This document shows, one piece after another, positions 7,020 through 14,988 of a DNA stretch of 48,472 nt. Source of the stretch: Pseudomonas cannabina. Its GTDB lineage: Bacteria; Pseudomonadota; Gammaproteobacteria; Pseudomonadales; Pseudomonadaceae. The notes under the pieces were generated by a model. It ran no database searches. It was not told the origin of the DNA and saw only the letters and a list, made by a program, of their open reading frames with translations. A program made the translations under genes and the position numbers. The stretch is from positions 1 through 48,472 of the forward strand of contig NZ_FNKU01000005.1 in NCBI RefSeq assembly GCF_900100365.1. Direction: 5' to 3'. Within the stretch, counting starts at the first letter, position 1; the number at the start of each line of letters is the position of its first letter.

Positions 7020-8249
7020 TCAGGGCTTCACGTACCTCATCTGCGCGATCGCCTGAGCGTTGAGGACCAGTCCCTGTACCGTCAGCCCGCTGATTGCCGC
7101 CGTGTATACCATCCGCGCGCCACACAGCACGCAACGGAACGGATCGACGTTTAGAAAGGCTTTGGCCATCTGCACAAAATACAGCTTCGGTGTCGGTCCT
7201 GGCGTCGCCATCTTCAATGCTTCATACACCTTCGGCAGGTATTTCCCACACACCCGATTGGCCAGAAAACCAAAATACCGGATCATCCGGAAATGCTTTT
7301 CCGGGATGTGCTGCACCACCCGGCGCAGCATGTCGGCCTGGCTCAGCGTTTCCTGCTGATAGGTCTGTGTGCGGTGATCCAGGTAGGTGAAGCTCAACGT
7401 GGCCCCGTTGGTGTAATGCGCCAGACGACTGCCCGAGATCGGCGGTTTTTTCAGGTAGCGGCCCAGGTAATTGACGGTCTTTCGGCCGTTTTCCGTCTTC
7501 TTCGACAAGTGGATGTGCCAGTGCTGGCCGCCAGCGGTCAGTATCAGACGGTGCCAGTCGCTTTCACAGTGGATGTGGGCCAGCGGCGGCGGCATCGTCA
7601 GTTGCGAAAGCGGCTGTCCCAGCAGGTAATCGCGCACCAGCCACATCCAGCGCCGCCGCAGGGCCTCTTTGTGGAACGACAGATTTTTCCAGACGCCCTG
7701 CTCATCCAGGCCGCCCGCGGTCACCGACAGGTGGACGTGGGGATGCCAGTTGAGCCGCCGTCCATAGGTGTGCAGCGCCCCGAAAATCCCGACGCGCAAA
7801 CCGCGCCGCTTGGCGGTGTAGATCAGGTTATCGGCCGCCAGACGAAACAGCGCATCAAGCAGCCAGCGGTTGTAGAAGAACAGGGACCACAGCGTGTCGG
7901 GCAGCGTGAACACCAGATGCTGCCAGGGGCAGTCGGGCAGACGGTTGTTTTGCACGGCGATCCACTGGTCGGTGGCCTTTTTGCCGCAGGAAGGACAGGC
8001 CCGGCAATGGCAGGTGTTGCACAGGTATTTGACGTGCGGGCAGCTGTCGTTGCCGCAGGTGTAGTGTTTGACGCCCAGTATCGAGGTGCCGCAGGCGAGC
8101 ATTTTGCTGATCGACTCCACTTCGATTTGGCGCAGACCGCCGGCCTCCAGCAAATCTGCCCAGCAGCCGTTGGCCGTGAAGAGGTTTTTGAGCGGTCGAG
8201 GTTTGTAAGCAGGCGGTGCAGAGGCCACGTCAGCAGGGCGGCTCCTCAT
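7020..8249 (-). CDS. IS91-family (IS801-like) transposase, variant N-terminus
   Basis: 409 residues. An N-terminal zinc-ribbon region (cysteines from about 65 to 88, ending CRACPSCGKK) is followed by the HUH nuclease motif HPHVHLSV at about residues 169-176 and the putative catalytic-tyrosine region YLGRYLKKPP. It nicks and joins single strands in rolling-circle transposition. It is closely related to the copy at 8786-10021 but its first 20 residues differ because the upstream DNA was replaced by the passenger gene. It appears intact. Confidence 0.9.
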   Translation of the reverse strand: MRSRPADVASAPPAYKPRPLKNLFTANGCWADLLEAGGLRQIEVESISKMLACGTSILGVKHYTCGNDSCPHVKYLCNTCHCRACPSCGKKATDQWIAVQNNRLPDCPWQHLVFTLPDTLWSLFFYNRWLLDALFRLAADNLIYTAKRRGLRVGIFGALHTYGRRLNWHPHVHLSVTAGGLDEQGVWKNLSFHKEALRRRWMWLVRDYLLGQPLSQLTMPPPLAHIHCESDWHRLILTAGGQHWHIHLSKKTENGRKTVNYLGRYLKKPPISGSRLAHYTNGATLSFTYLDHRTQTYQQETLSQADMLRRVVQHIPEKHFRMIRYFGFLANRVCGKYLPKVYEALKMATPGPTPKLYFVQMAKAFLNVDPFRCVLCGARMVYTAAISGLTVQGLVLNAQAIAQMRYVKP

Positions 8250-8511
8250 CGTGGTGAATGACGGCGGTGATGGCGAATCCGCCTGGCCCTTCTCTCATCG
8301 AAACGCTTACGCAAGAAGCGTCGGGAAACATGTCGTTCAGATACGTTGTCTGGCAGCAACTACAAAGATCGACATCACCCAAAGGATCGATATCGAAGAA
8401 AAAGTCGGTATCGGGAACGAAGGTGGTATGCCCGGCGCGTTGGAGACGGGTCTGCTTTGCCTTGGCTTTTGCCCGGCTCGCCCGTTTACGTTTTTTGGTC
8501 TCTGACGCCAT
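8230..8511 (-). CDS. 93-residue passenger protein of the IS801 derivative, copy 2
   Basis: The second copy of the basic/cysteine protein at 6465-6746, differing at only a few positions (for example FFFDIDPLGD against FSFGIDPFGD). The 3' end overlaps the first codons of the transposase by 20 bases. Conservation of the frame with mostly conservative changes suggests a real protein. Its origin may be a chromosomal gene captured by one-ended transposition. Confidence 0.55.
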   Translation of the reverse strand: MASETKKRKRASRAKAKAKQTRLQRAGHTTFVPDTDFFFDIDPLGDVDLCSCCQTTYLNDMFPDASCVSVSMREGPGGFAITAVIHHDEEPPC

Positions 8512-8604
8512 GTGTAAGCCTGTGCTGAGGAGGGATCGACTCGATTTCGGCTATGATAACCGATTTCAAAATCCCACAATTTGCAGCCGCAGGCTGCCCA
8601 GTTC

Positions 8605-10107
8605 ATGTATAGGAATTTCAATAATTCCTATACAGGGTAATCCGCCGAAAAAGGTCCCCTCGGGGGGATGTCAATGTGGCATCGATGTCGGCAAAAAGTT
8701 TTTTTCACCCATCACCCACGCCGAAAAAGGGATTGAAAGCGACTTTTCTGTACCTTTTCCAGATTTTGGACGCACCTCTCCCGTATCAGGCCGGCACGTA
8801 CTTCAATTGCGCGATGCTTTGAGCGTTGTTGATCAAGCCCTGCACGGTCAGGCCGGCGATGGCTGCGGTGTACACCATCCGCGCTCCGCACAGCACGCAG
8901 CTGAACGGATCCCGATGCAAGAACGCTTTGCTCATCTGCGCAAAATACAGTTTTTGCGCTTTGCCACGCCTTTCCATGCGTAGCGCCTCATACACCCGGG
9001 GTAGCTGTCGGCCACAGACGCGGTTGGCCAGAAATCCAAAATACCGGATCATCCGAAAGTGCTTCTCCGGGATGTGCTGCACCACCCGGCGCAGCATGTC
9101 GGTCTGGCTCAGCGTTTCCTGCTGATAGGTCTTGGTGCGGTGATCCAGGTAGGTGAAGCTCAACGTGGCCCCGCAGGTGTAATGGGCCAATCGGCTGCCC
9201 GAGATGGGCGGTTTTTTCAGGTAGCGGCCCAGGTAATTGACGGTCTTTTTGCCGTTTTTCGTCTTCTTCGACAAGTGGATGTGCCAGTGCTGACCACCGG
9301 CGTTGAGCACAAGGTGACGCCAGTCATTTTCGCTCTGCAGATGAGCGTTTTCAGGTGGGACGGTGGTGTGCTCCCACTGACTGAGCAGGTACTGGCGTAC
9401 ATTCCACATCCAGCGCCGACGCAAGGCTGATGGATGAAACGACAGATCTTTCCAGACACCTGCGTCATCGATCCCACCCAAGGTGACCGAGACATGGATG
9501 TGTGGGTGCCAGTTAAGTCGCCGGCCGTAGGTGTGGATGGCGCAGAAAACACCCACCTCCACGCCCCGGCGTCGGCCCGCATAGAGCAGGTTGTCGACGG
9601 CCAGGCGACACAAGGCATCGAGCCAGTGACGGTTATGAAAGAACAGCGGCCACAGGGTGTCAGGCAATGTGAACACCAGGTGTTGCCAGGTACACTCGGG
9701 TAAGCGGTGCTGTTGATTGGCGATCCACTGATCGGTAGCTTTTTTGCCGCAGGATGGACAGGCGCGGCAACTGCAGGTGTTGCACAGGTATTTGACGTGC
9801 GGGCAGCTGTGGTTGCCGCAGGTATAGTGTTTGACGCCCAGGATCGAGGTGCCGCAGGCCAGCATTTTGGTGACGGACTCGACTTCGATGTCGCGCAAGC
9901 CGCCCTCCTCGAGGAGGTGTGCCCAGCATTGATTGGCGGTGAAGAGGTTTTTGAGCGGTCGAGGTGTGTAGGCTGGACTCATCTGAAGCAGCGGTGGGTA
10001 AGCAGGCTTCATGATGATCAATAATGGGCCTCATGACAAAGCTCAAATCGATGTTTCTGCTGCTACGCGATCATAAGAACGGGCGATTTGCAGCCGCAGG
10101 CTGCCCT
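8605..10107 (-). mobile_element. IS801 (IS91 family), apparently complete
   Basis: The minus-strand 5' end at 10107 is next to GAAC (10108-10111); the 3' palindrome TATAGGAATT/AATTCCTATA (8605-8632) is next to the following GAAC. The length of about 1503 bp fits the roughly 1.5 kb known for IS801. It contains one intact transposase gene. It is followed head to tail by the passenger-carrying derivative. Confidence 0.8.
8786..10021 (-). CDS. IS801 transposase (IS91 family, HUH)
   Basis: 411 residues (or 408 from the second ATG, giving MKPAYPPLLQMSPAYTPRPL). The same architecture as the neighbouring copy: a zinc-binding cysteine cluster CGNHSCPHVKYLCNTC, the HUH motif HPHIHVSV, then YLGRYLKKPPISGSR and a C-terminal CVLCGARMVYT. 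All expected motifs are present, so it is probably active and could supply transposase for the deleted copies around it. Confidence 0.92.
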   Translation of the reverse strand: MIIMKPAYPPLLQMSPAYTPRPLKNLFTANQCWAHLLEEGGLRDIEVESVTKMLACGTSILGVKHYTCGNHSCPHVKYLCNTCSCRACPSCGKKATDQWIANQQHRLPECTWQHLVFTLPDTLWPLFFHNRHWLDALCRLAVDNLLYAGRRRGVEVGVFCAIHTYGRRLNWHPHIHVSVTLGGIDDAGVWKDLSFHPSALRRRWMWNVRQYLLSQWEHTTVPPENAHLQSENDWRHLVLNAGGQHWHIHLSKKTKNGKKTVNYLGRYLKKPPISGSRLAHYTCGATLSFTYLDHRTKTYQQETLSQTDMLRRVVQHIPEKHFRMIRYFGFLANRVCGRQLPRVYEALRMERRGKAQKLYFAQMSKAFLHRDPFSCVLCGARMVYTAAIAGLTVQGLINNAQSIAQLKYVPA

Positions 10108-10145
10108 GTTCATGCATAGGCATTTTGAAATGCCTATGCATGAAC
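10108..10145. repeat. perfect palindrome at an IS801 junction
   Basis: An 18-base arm starting GTTCATGCATAGGCATTT, two central bases and the complementary arm ending in GAAC. Related palindromes follow each IS801 5' end (6840-6868, 8605-8632) and one lies at 11303-11331. I interpret it as the rolling-circle 3' end of a lost upstream IS801 copy. Confidence 0.6.
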
Positions 10146-10182
10146 CTAGTACGATTTGTTACGAATTCTGCGGGCTTCTCTG
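10146..10182 (-). repeat. decayed Tn3-family terminal repeat next to avrB
   Basis: AGTACGATTTGTTACGAATT, then CTGCGGGCTTCTC, matches the right end at 6373-6410 in most positions. It ends right at the 3' end of avrB, indicating an old transposon boundary. Confidence 0.55.
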
Positions 10183-10184
10183 CA

Positions 10185-11156
10185 TTAATCATCAAACATT
10201 GACGGATACTGCTTGATAAATTGCTCACGCGACATAGTCATTGCTTCCAAGTCTGGAACTATTCCACTTTTCATAGGAGGTAAATCTAAGCCCTTGGCTT
10301 GGGCTATAGCACGTACACAAAGCTCACTCTTGGCTGCGCTCCCCCTTTCATCAGGCATAGCATGTGCCAACCACCAGTGAATTTCGCCTAAAAATTTAAG
10401 TGCTTTCTTGGTAGATAAGTTTGATTGTAGGACCTCATTAAACAAATCGTTTACATGATGAAGAATTTTAGGGACTTCTTCCGATGAAGTATGTTGGATG
10501 TAGTGTGGCTCTCCATAGTCTAAGCCTCGCGACCATAAATCCGAATATCGTCTTTGGTCTCGGTGCGCAGAACTATCTGAACTGCAAACTATTTTTGTCA
10601 GGCTTATTGGCTCTCCAAAAATCTTATCCGTTATCAAAAATTCTTTTGCTGGTGGCAATAAGCCTTCATCATCGAGTTTTTGCAAGCTCCCATCAGTACG
10701 GGAACTATATCTTTCTTTAATATAATTGTATTGATTTATTAATGGGGTTGTAAAAGGAAACTCATTATAACTATTGCGAGGTTTCTTAAATATATTCTCA
10801 TCATGATTAGCCATTGAACATCGCCAATCGCGTGCTTTCTCCCATAAGTCTTCAAAATTCTGAATTTCACCATTAGCTAATGCACTTCCTATTTTTCGCG
10901 ACTCATTCCAAAAAGACCTACCGTATTCCATTTGCAGGGGGACATGATCTCTATTATATTCTTTGTCAGGCCATCGGGCTACGCCAACCAACGACTGCTG
11001 ATGCCAAGTCAATTCACTCCTTTCCGGTGATCCAGAAATAGCACCATAACGAGAGGCTTTATGGCTTCTTTGACCAGTTTCTAAATTTTCGGAATTAGTA
11101 GCTGAATTATGCCACCGGGGAGAGCTAACCAGTGGTTTTGAAGTAATGCATCCCAT
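10185..11156 (-). CDS. avrB: AvrB-family type III effector
   Basis: 323 residues, close to AvrB (321). It begins MGCITSKP, with Gly2 and Cys3 as myristoylation and palmitoylation sites, so the effector should go to the plant plasma membrane. Family landmarks occur in order: LVGVARWPD, FEDLWEKARDWR, HWWLAHAMPDERGSAAKSE and a final REQFIKQYPSMFDD. It is clearly diverged from classical AvrB and may belong to another subfamily (AvrB2-AvrB5), which I cannot assign. A perfect hrp box lies 30 bases upstream. No frameshift is seen. Both sides are bounded by transposon remnants. Confidence 0.92.
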   Translation of the reverse strand: MGCITSKPLVSSPRWHNSATNSENLETGQRSHKASRYGAISGSPERSELTWHQQSLVGVARWPDKEYNRDHVPLQMEYGRSFWNESRKIGSALANGEIQNFEDLWEKARDWRCSMANHDENIFKKPRNSYNEFPFTTPLINQYNYIKERYSSRTDGSLQKLDDEGLLPPAKEFLITDKIFGEPISLTKIVCSSDSSAHRDQRRYSDLWSRGLDYGEPHYIQHTSSEEVPKILHHVNDLFNEVLQSNLSTKKALKFLGEIHWWLAHAMPDERGSAAKSELCVRAIAQAKGLDLPPMKSGIVPDLEAMTMSREQFIKQYPSMFDD

Positions 11157-11186
11157 AATTAAACCCCGTTTTTTAGGTGACGAGCC

Positions 11187-11215
11187 TTAGTGGTAGTAAC
11201 CTCTTATTCGGTTCC
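11187..11215 (-). promoter_or_regulatory. hrp box (HrpL-dependent promoter) of avrB
   Basis: On the minus strand GGAACC is followed after 16 bases by CCACTAA, a perfect match to GGAACC-N15/16-CCACNNA. It ends 30 bases before the avrB start codon. IS801-derived sequence begins only about four bases upstream of the box. Confidence 0.92.
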
Positions 11216-11218
11216 GCT

Positions 11219-11332
11219 CTGTCATGATGCCCGTTATTGATCATCATGAAACCTACGTACCCACCGTTGCTGCTTCAGATGAGTCCAGCCTACAAACCTC
11301 AATGTATAGGAGTTTCAAAATTCCTATACAGT
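11219..11332 (+). mobile_element. internally deleted IS801 remnant, inverted relative to the full copies
   Basis: Bases 11219-11300 match the beginning of the IS801 transposase gene on the plus strand (the start MIIMKP..., then LLQMSPAY). They are fused to a 3'-end-type palindrome (TATAGGAGTTTCAAAATTCCTATA) at 11303-11331. Confidence 0.6.
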
Positions 11333-11506
11333 GCGCCAATTCCGATACATCGACGATTCCGGGTACAACGACCTCAAGACTCGTGGCGTTGAGGATGTTC
11401 TGATCGCCGTCACGGATGGCCTCAAAGGAATACCGGAGGCTTTGGGAGCGGTTTTTCCTGCCACGACGCTGCAAACCTGCATCGTGCATCTGATCCGCAA
11501 CAGCTT
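11333..11506 (+). pseudogene. IS256-family transposase fragment
   Basis: Encodes NDLKTRGVEDVLIAVTDG, then LKGIPEALGAVFP and QTCIVHLIRNSL, the conserved core of mutator-type (IS256 family) transposases. Both ends are lost. The right end is fused to an IS801 5' fragment, so the reading frame continues artificially into it. Confidence 0.8.
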
Positions 11507-11706
11507 GAGGAGGTGTGCCCAGCATTGATTGGCGGTGAAGAGGTTTTTGAGCGGTCGAGGTGTGTAGGCTGGACTCATCTGAAGCAGCAGCGGTGGGTAA
11601 GCAGGCTTCATGATGATCAATAACGGGCCTCATGACAAAGCTCAAATCAATGTTTCTGCTGCTACGCGATCATAAGAACGGGCGATTTGCAGCCGCAGGC
11701 TGCCCT
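11507..11706 (-). mobile_element. IS801 5'-end fragment
   Basis: Matches 9915-10107 almost base for base: the first transposase codons, the leader and the terminal GCAGCC-GCA-GGCTGC hairpin, next to GAAC at 11707-11710 on the minus strand. The rest of the element is missing. Confidence 0.8.
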
Positions 11707-11861
11707 GTTCCTAGCCAGTTGCCGGAGGTCGGCGGTTTTCAGCAGTCATTCAGCCCGCCGCCACGCTACTGAATTGTAGGAAAATCAGTGAGAAGTTACG
11801 GAAAATCAAAATCTCTATGCATCAATAGTTACCCACCAGTCAATTCGATAGGTACTTTCAA

Positions 11862-13004
11862 ATGACCAAGATCATTGGACCGTCAACTCTGTACATTACT
11901 TGTTCTGAACACGTCGACTTCAACGCGCCGGTTATCAACACATCATTGTCGACAACTGCATCAGATAATCCCGCGATCTCCGGACCTAAGCCGCGCAGTG
12001 CTTCGCAAAAGCCCGCCACTGAGGATCCTAGAGATGACGCCGCCACCATCATACAAAGTGCCTTCAGAGGCTACCAAGTACGAGCGAACACGGTGAGCGT
12101 GAAGCAGCCCGTCCCCGGAATGATTCAGACGAAGATCCACGGTGGGTTTAAGGGCACGCCTCCCGAGGGCACAGCGCTCGCCGATATTTTGAACAAATTG
12201 CAGGACGGCGCAACCTACACCAGGCTAGCTGTCCTCGGCGGCGCAAAGTCCGGCATGTTGATCGGGACGGAGAACGGCGAAGATGCTCAGTTGCCGAAAG
12301 AGCTTTTCCAACATGCTCCCCCGTCATCGGCTGTCATCAACGGTGGCTACTTCGTGCATAAAGAAAAACTGAGGATCGACGGGAATCCCGATGGCGTGAG
12401 TGCGGGGAAGAGCGATTTAGGTAGACCCGTGGGCCCCACCGCGACGCGAACTGACCATGTACCGGTCGCGCCAGCCTGGGAGCACGACAATGGCCAACTC
12501 CGATTTGCAAATGGCCAGGTCGCCGTCACGAGTGGTCCAATGCTCGCGTTGAGCGGACAGCAGACAAAGCTCGGCAATGCCGATCGGTTCCAGTACCGAC
12601 TCGAGGGGAAAGACAATCCCTTAAACAAGCTTGCCGGCGCACTTACCCATGCCAGCGACGCCAACGAGCGAGCCGCCTTAAGCGTGCTCCACCACGAGTC
12701 GAACGCTCCGACCGATGCGGTATTTCACACCTTGACGGCGAATGGCCAGCGATCAAAGGGTGTGAAGATGGAGGACTGGCAGACCATTACCTGTGTCGGT
12801 GCTGATCCATCGGGCACGCGTACAGGCGCTACCAAAAACGCCCAAGTCTCCACCCTCAATCTGGATGGAGGCGGCTCGGTGTTTCTAGGCATTCGGAACG
12901 AGCAAGGCTTGATGCAAATCGCCCGAGGTGGCGATCCTAAAGAGGGTGTGAGACCTGTCGCCAACGTCATTGCCGCCAACTCCACCGTCGGGGGTAAACA
13001 ATAG
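11862..13004 (+). CDS. candidate type III effector: IQ motif plus phosphodiester-glycosidase-like domain
   Basis: 380 residues. The first 60 are Ser/Thr/Pro-rich with few charges, like type III secretion signals. Residues 64-74 read IQSAFRGYQVR, a perfect IQ motif (IQxxxRGxxxR), which in eukaryotes binds calmodulin. The rest resembles the phosphodiester glycosidase (NAGPA) fold: VINGGYF at about 159-164, TSGPMLALSG at about 223-232 and TLNLDGGGSVF at about 331-341. No Sec signal is seen. No hrp box is found upstream; an IS801 fragment ends 155 bases before the start and may have removed it. The effector role is inferred from context and the IQ motif. Confidence 0.65.
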   Translation: MTKIIGPSTLYITCSEHVDFNAPVINTSLSTTASDNPAISGPKPRSASQKPATEDPRDDAATIIQSAFRGYQVRANTVSVKQPVPGMIQTKIHGGFKGTPPEGTALADILNKLQDGATYTRLAVLGGAKSGMLIGTENGEDAQLPKELFQHAPPSSAVINGGYFVHKEKLRIDGNPDGVSAGKSDLGRPVGPTATRTDHVPVAPAWEHDNGQLRFANGQVAVTSGPMLALSGQQTKLGNADRFQYRLEGKDNPLNKLAGALTHASDANERAALSVLHHESNAPTDAVFHTLTANGQRSKGVKMEDWQTITCVGADPSGTRTGATKNAQVSTLNLDGGGSVFLGIRNEQGLMQIARGGDPKEGVRPVANVIAANSTVGGKQ

Positions 13005-13604
13005 CGAAGGCCCAATCGAAGCATGCGTAACTGCCACCTACAAGCGGCGGGGTTTGCAGGTGTCTGTGAACCCGCGTGCAGCCTAGCCGATACGATAAAA
13101 CCGCCGTTTTATGAAACCGCTTCAGCGAGCACCACCGAAGGCAATAACGCCCCGAAAAGCAGTGCGATAAACTCGTTCTGCAAATCAAAGTTCGCTAATC
13201 CACACCATCTGACGGGAAAAGCGAACTCTAACCATGCCTTACGTTGGTTTTCGGTTCCATTGCTCCCCGGACCCCGTCTTCGGTACTGACACGCAGGTAC
13301 ACCCGCGCAACATTGAGAGTCGTAGTCATATGGCCCATTTTGGTATACCCAAAGGGACAGAGTCTATCAGGGGTGGCTCATTTCTCCATAAAGCAATCCT
13401 AAAGAGCTATGCTGAAAAGAGCTACCCATTTGAACCGTATCATTTTGCACCGCTACACCTTTGTGTCCTTTCGGCGCTAAGCACAGGAATAGGTCAGTTC
13501 GCGATTGTGCTAATTAGCTAATTTACCACAATCGCGACTCTGGAAAAGCGTCTACTTGGTTGAGCCGGGCATGGCCTTGCGCCAGTTCCAAGGCCACAAC
13601 ATTA
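13005..13604. other. 600-bp region without a convincing gene
   Basis: Two plus-strand ORFs (13023-13289, 13234-13521) have low-complexity translations and no ribosome sites. I see an AT-rich hairpin at about 13092-13110 and an 11-bp inverted repeat at 13499-13537. It is probably debris between the effector gene and the MITE. Confidence 0.5.
13499..13537. repeat. inverted repeat TCGCGATTGTG / CACAATCGCGA
   Basis: Perfect 11-bp arms separated by 17 AT-rich bases. It could be an operator or a relic of an insertion sequence; there is no neighbouring gene to support either. Confidence 0.45.
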
Positions 13605-13831
13605 GGGGGTGTACGCCGGAATCCCCGAAAATTCCGTCGGAAAACATCATGAGAGTGGTTCCCGGCTGCTTTTGCTATCCGATACGGTTTTCCGTACATA
13701 TTTGGCCGCTCAATCAAGCCGTTTTCGGCTTGGCGGTGTCGCTGCCGGAAAACAACTGTTTGGCGTCAATCCGCACCAGTACTGGCTTCCCGCCCATGAC
13801 GGAAATTTCTGGGATTCCGGCTTACAACCCC
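13605..13831 (+). mobile_element. 227-bp Tn3-like MITE, copy 2
   Basis: The same element as 520-746 in opposite orientation and of identical length. It starts GGGGGTGTACGCCGG and ends CTTACAACCCC, with the 5-bp duplication CATTA at 13600-13604 and 13832-13836. The two copies differ by scattered substitutions. No transposase is encoded. Confidence 0.82.
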
Positions 13832-13837
13832 CATTAC

Positions 13838-14132
13838 GCGACGGAGGCGGTTTCACGGATTTTTCGACCAGGCTTCAGGTACAGCAAAGCCGAAGTGCTA
13901 CTGATGGATATCTGCCAACCAGTGAATTTACCGATGATCTTTTCATGACCAATCAGCCGGTGAGTTCGGATCGACTGATGTCGGCATTGGATATGATCAA
14001 TGGCAAGTGGGTCGTGGGACTTTGCGCACTGGTTCAGTGCCTATGACGCCGGACTTGGGCATGCGTCGTGAGCAAATGAGCCAGAGTTACACGACGCGGC
14101 TTGATCAGCTGTGGGTTGTAAAGGCCAAGTGA
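13838..14132 (+). pseudogene. frameshifted remnant of a conjugation/ICE-type protein
   Basis: One frame gives FTDFSTRLQVQQSRSATDGY, then TNQPVSSDRLMSALDMI. After about 14000 the sensible frame shifts and gives WDFAHWFSAYDAGLG, then MRREQMSQSYTTRLDQLW, ending at the TGA at 14130. The style resembles C-terminal parts of integrating-conjugative-element proteins, but the assignment is weak. The 5' part was lost where the MITE now sits. Confidence 0.35.
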
Positions 14133-14138
14133 TCCGTG

Positions 14139-14168
14139 GTCATAGTTGACATACGTGTCAACTATGAC
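14139..14168. promoter_or_regulatory. perfect 13-bp palindrome, operator-like
   Basis: GTCATAGTTGACA-TACG-TGTCAACTATGAC. It is AT-balanced and has no T tract, so it looks more like an operator or recombination site than a terminator. The adjacent 180 bases up to the next gene hold no ORF. Confidence 0.5.
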
Positions 14169-14311
14169 GCATTATTTGACTGCGCCTAGGCGTGAACTAC
14201 AGGGTGGTTACAGGGATCTTCTGATCGCGCCCCGCTTCTGATGAAAGTCAGATGGCCCAGTGCCAGGTAACAGCGTCCTGCCCCGTCGAACGCATGCAAT
14301 CGACGGCTGAG

Positions 14312-14332
14312 AATCCCGCCTAGAGCGGGATT
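14312..14332. terminator. hairpin downstream of the 14349-14918 gene
   Basis: AATCCCGC-CTAGA-GCGGGATT, 16 bases past the stop codon of the minus-strand gene. A terminator role is plausible, though no T run follows on that strand. Confidence 0.5.
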
Positions 14333-14348
14333 CGCCGTTTCTGGCCCT

Positions 14349-14918
14349 TCACTTTTGCGGCTTCGGCCGATTCCGTACTTCCTTGGGGTATTGGCCTTTG
14401 GGTTTTTTTTGTGTATCCATCGCGACCTTGAAGATACTGAACCCCTTTTTGCTGATCGGGGTATCCGCTGAGCCTTCGCCAGTGCGTGCGAAATACGCGC
14501 TGGTGACGTGAATCCGCAGCAAGCGGTGTTCACGATAGAACGCTAGACACACTTTGTACGGTTCCAGCAGACCGGTAGCGCTGTTCAACACGCGCATGGT
14601 GAAAAACCGCTCCCCTTCCGTGTGGTAGATCGTAGCGGCGTCCAGCTTCTCTATAATGCCCATGAGCTGCTTAGAGGCTTCGTAGCGTTCCAGGCAGACC
14701 ATTTGCCCATGCCGACCGTCTTCGTACCAGTACGGAATGTTGGTGCCGGTGTCGTCTTTCGTGAAGCAGTGGAGGCCGTAAGTCACAACGAATTCGTAGT
14801 CTTTTTTGTCTGCCTTGAAGATTACCAGGTGCGATGACAGGTGACCGAGATCGTACTTAACACCGTCGTGCTCGAACGGCTGCCACTCTTGGATAGAGTC
14901 GACGTGAAATTTAGCCAA
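14349..14918 (-). CDS. hypothetical 189-residue protein
   Basis: A soluble protein starting MAKFHVDSIQEWQPFEHDG, with HCFTKDDTGTNIPYWYEDG, YHTEGERFFTMRVLNS and a basic tail ending RPKPQK. No family is recognised. It is transcribed divergently from the rhh-parA operon, and the 8-bp repeat array lies between them, so it may share that control region or be part of the partition locus. The basic C-terminus could contact nucleic acid, but this is speculation. Confidence 0.5.
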   Translation of the reverse strand: MAKFHVDSIQEWQPFEHDGVKYDLGHLSSHLVIFKADKKDYEFVVTYGLHCFTKDDTGTNIPYWYEDGRHGQMVCLERYEASKQLMGIIEKLDAATIYHTEGERFFTMRVLNSATGLLEPYKVCLAFYREHRLLRIHVTSAYFARTGEGSADTPISKKGFSIFKVAMDTQKKPKGQYPKEVRNRPKPQK

Positions 14919-14988
14919 GCTCAGTCCTCAAGCACACGGGTTAAGAGCTCGATTTTACGCGTAAACCTTGACATAGCGCGAGGTGATG

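Larger units (their letters stand above)
6840..8600 (-). mobile_element. IS801-like (IS91 family) element with passenger gene
   Basis: Read on the minus strand: the 5' end at 8600 (hairpin GCAGCC-GCA-GGCTGC, next to GAAC at 8601-8604), then the 93-codon passenger, then the 409-residue transposase, then a palindromic 3' end near 6840-6868 that abuts the next GAAC. IS91-family elements move by rolling circle and use GAAC-like tetramers next to one end. The head-to-tail array with the copies on each side fits this mechanism. End positions are inferred from the repeats. Confidence 0.7.

Noticed and set aside
7293..8261. 322-codon plus-strand ORF
   Set aside because: It is the antisense shadow of the IS801 transposase, open only because of codon bias.
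13023..13521. Two overlapping ORFs after the candidate effector
   Set aside because: Low-complexity translations, no ribosome sites and no recognisable motifs.
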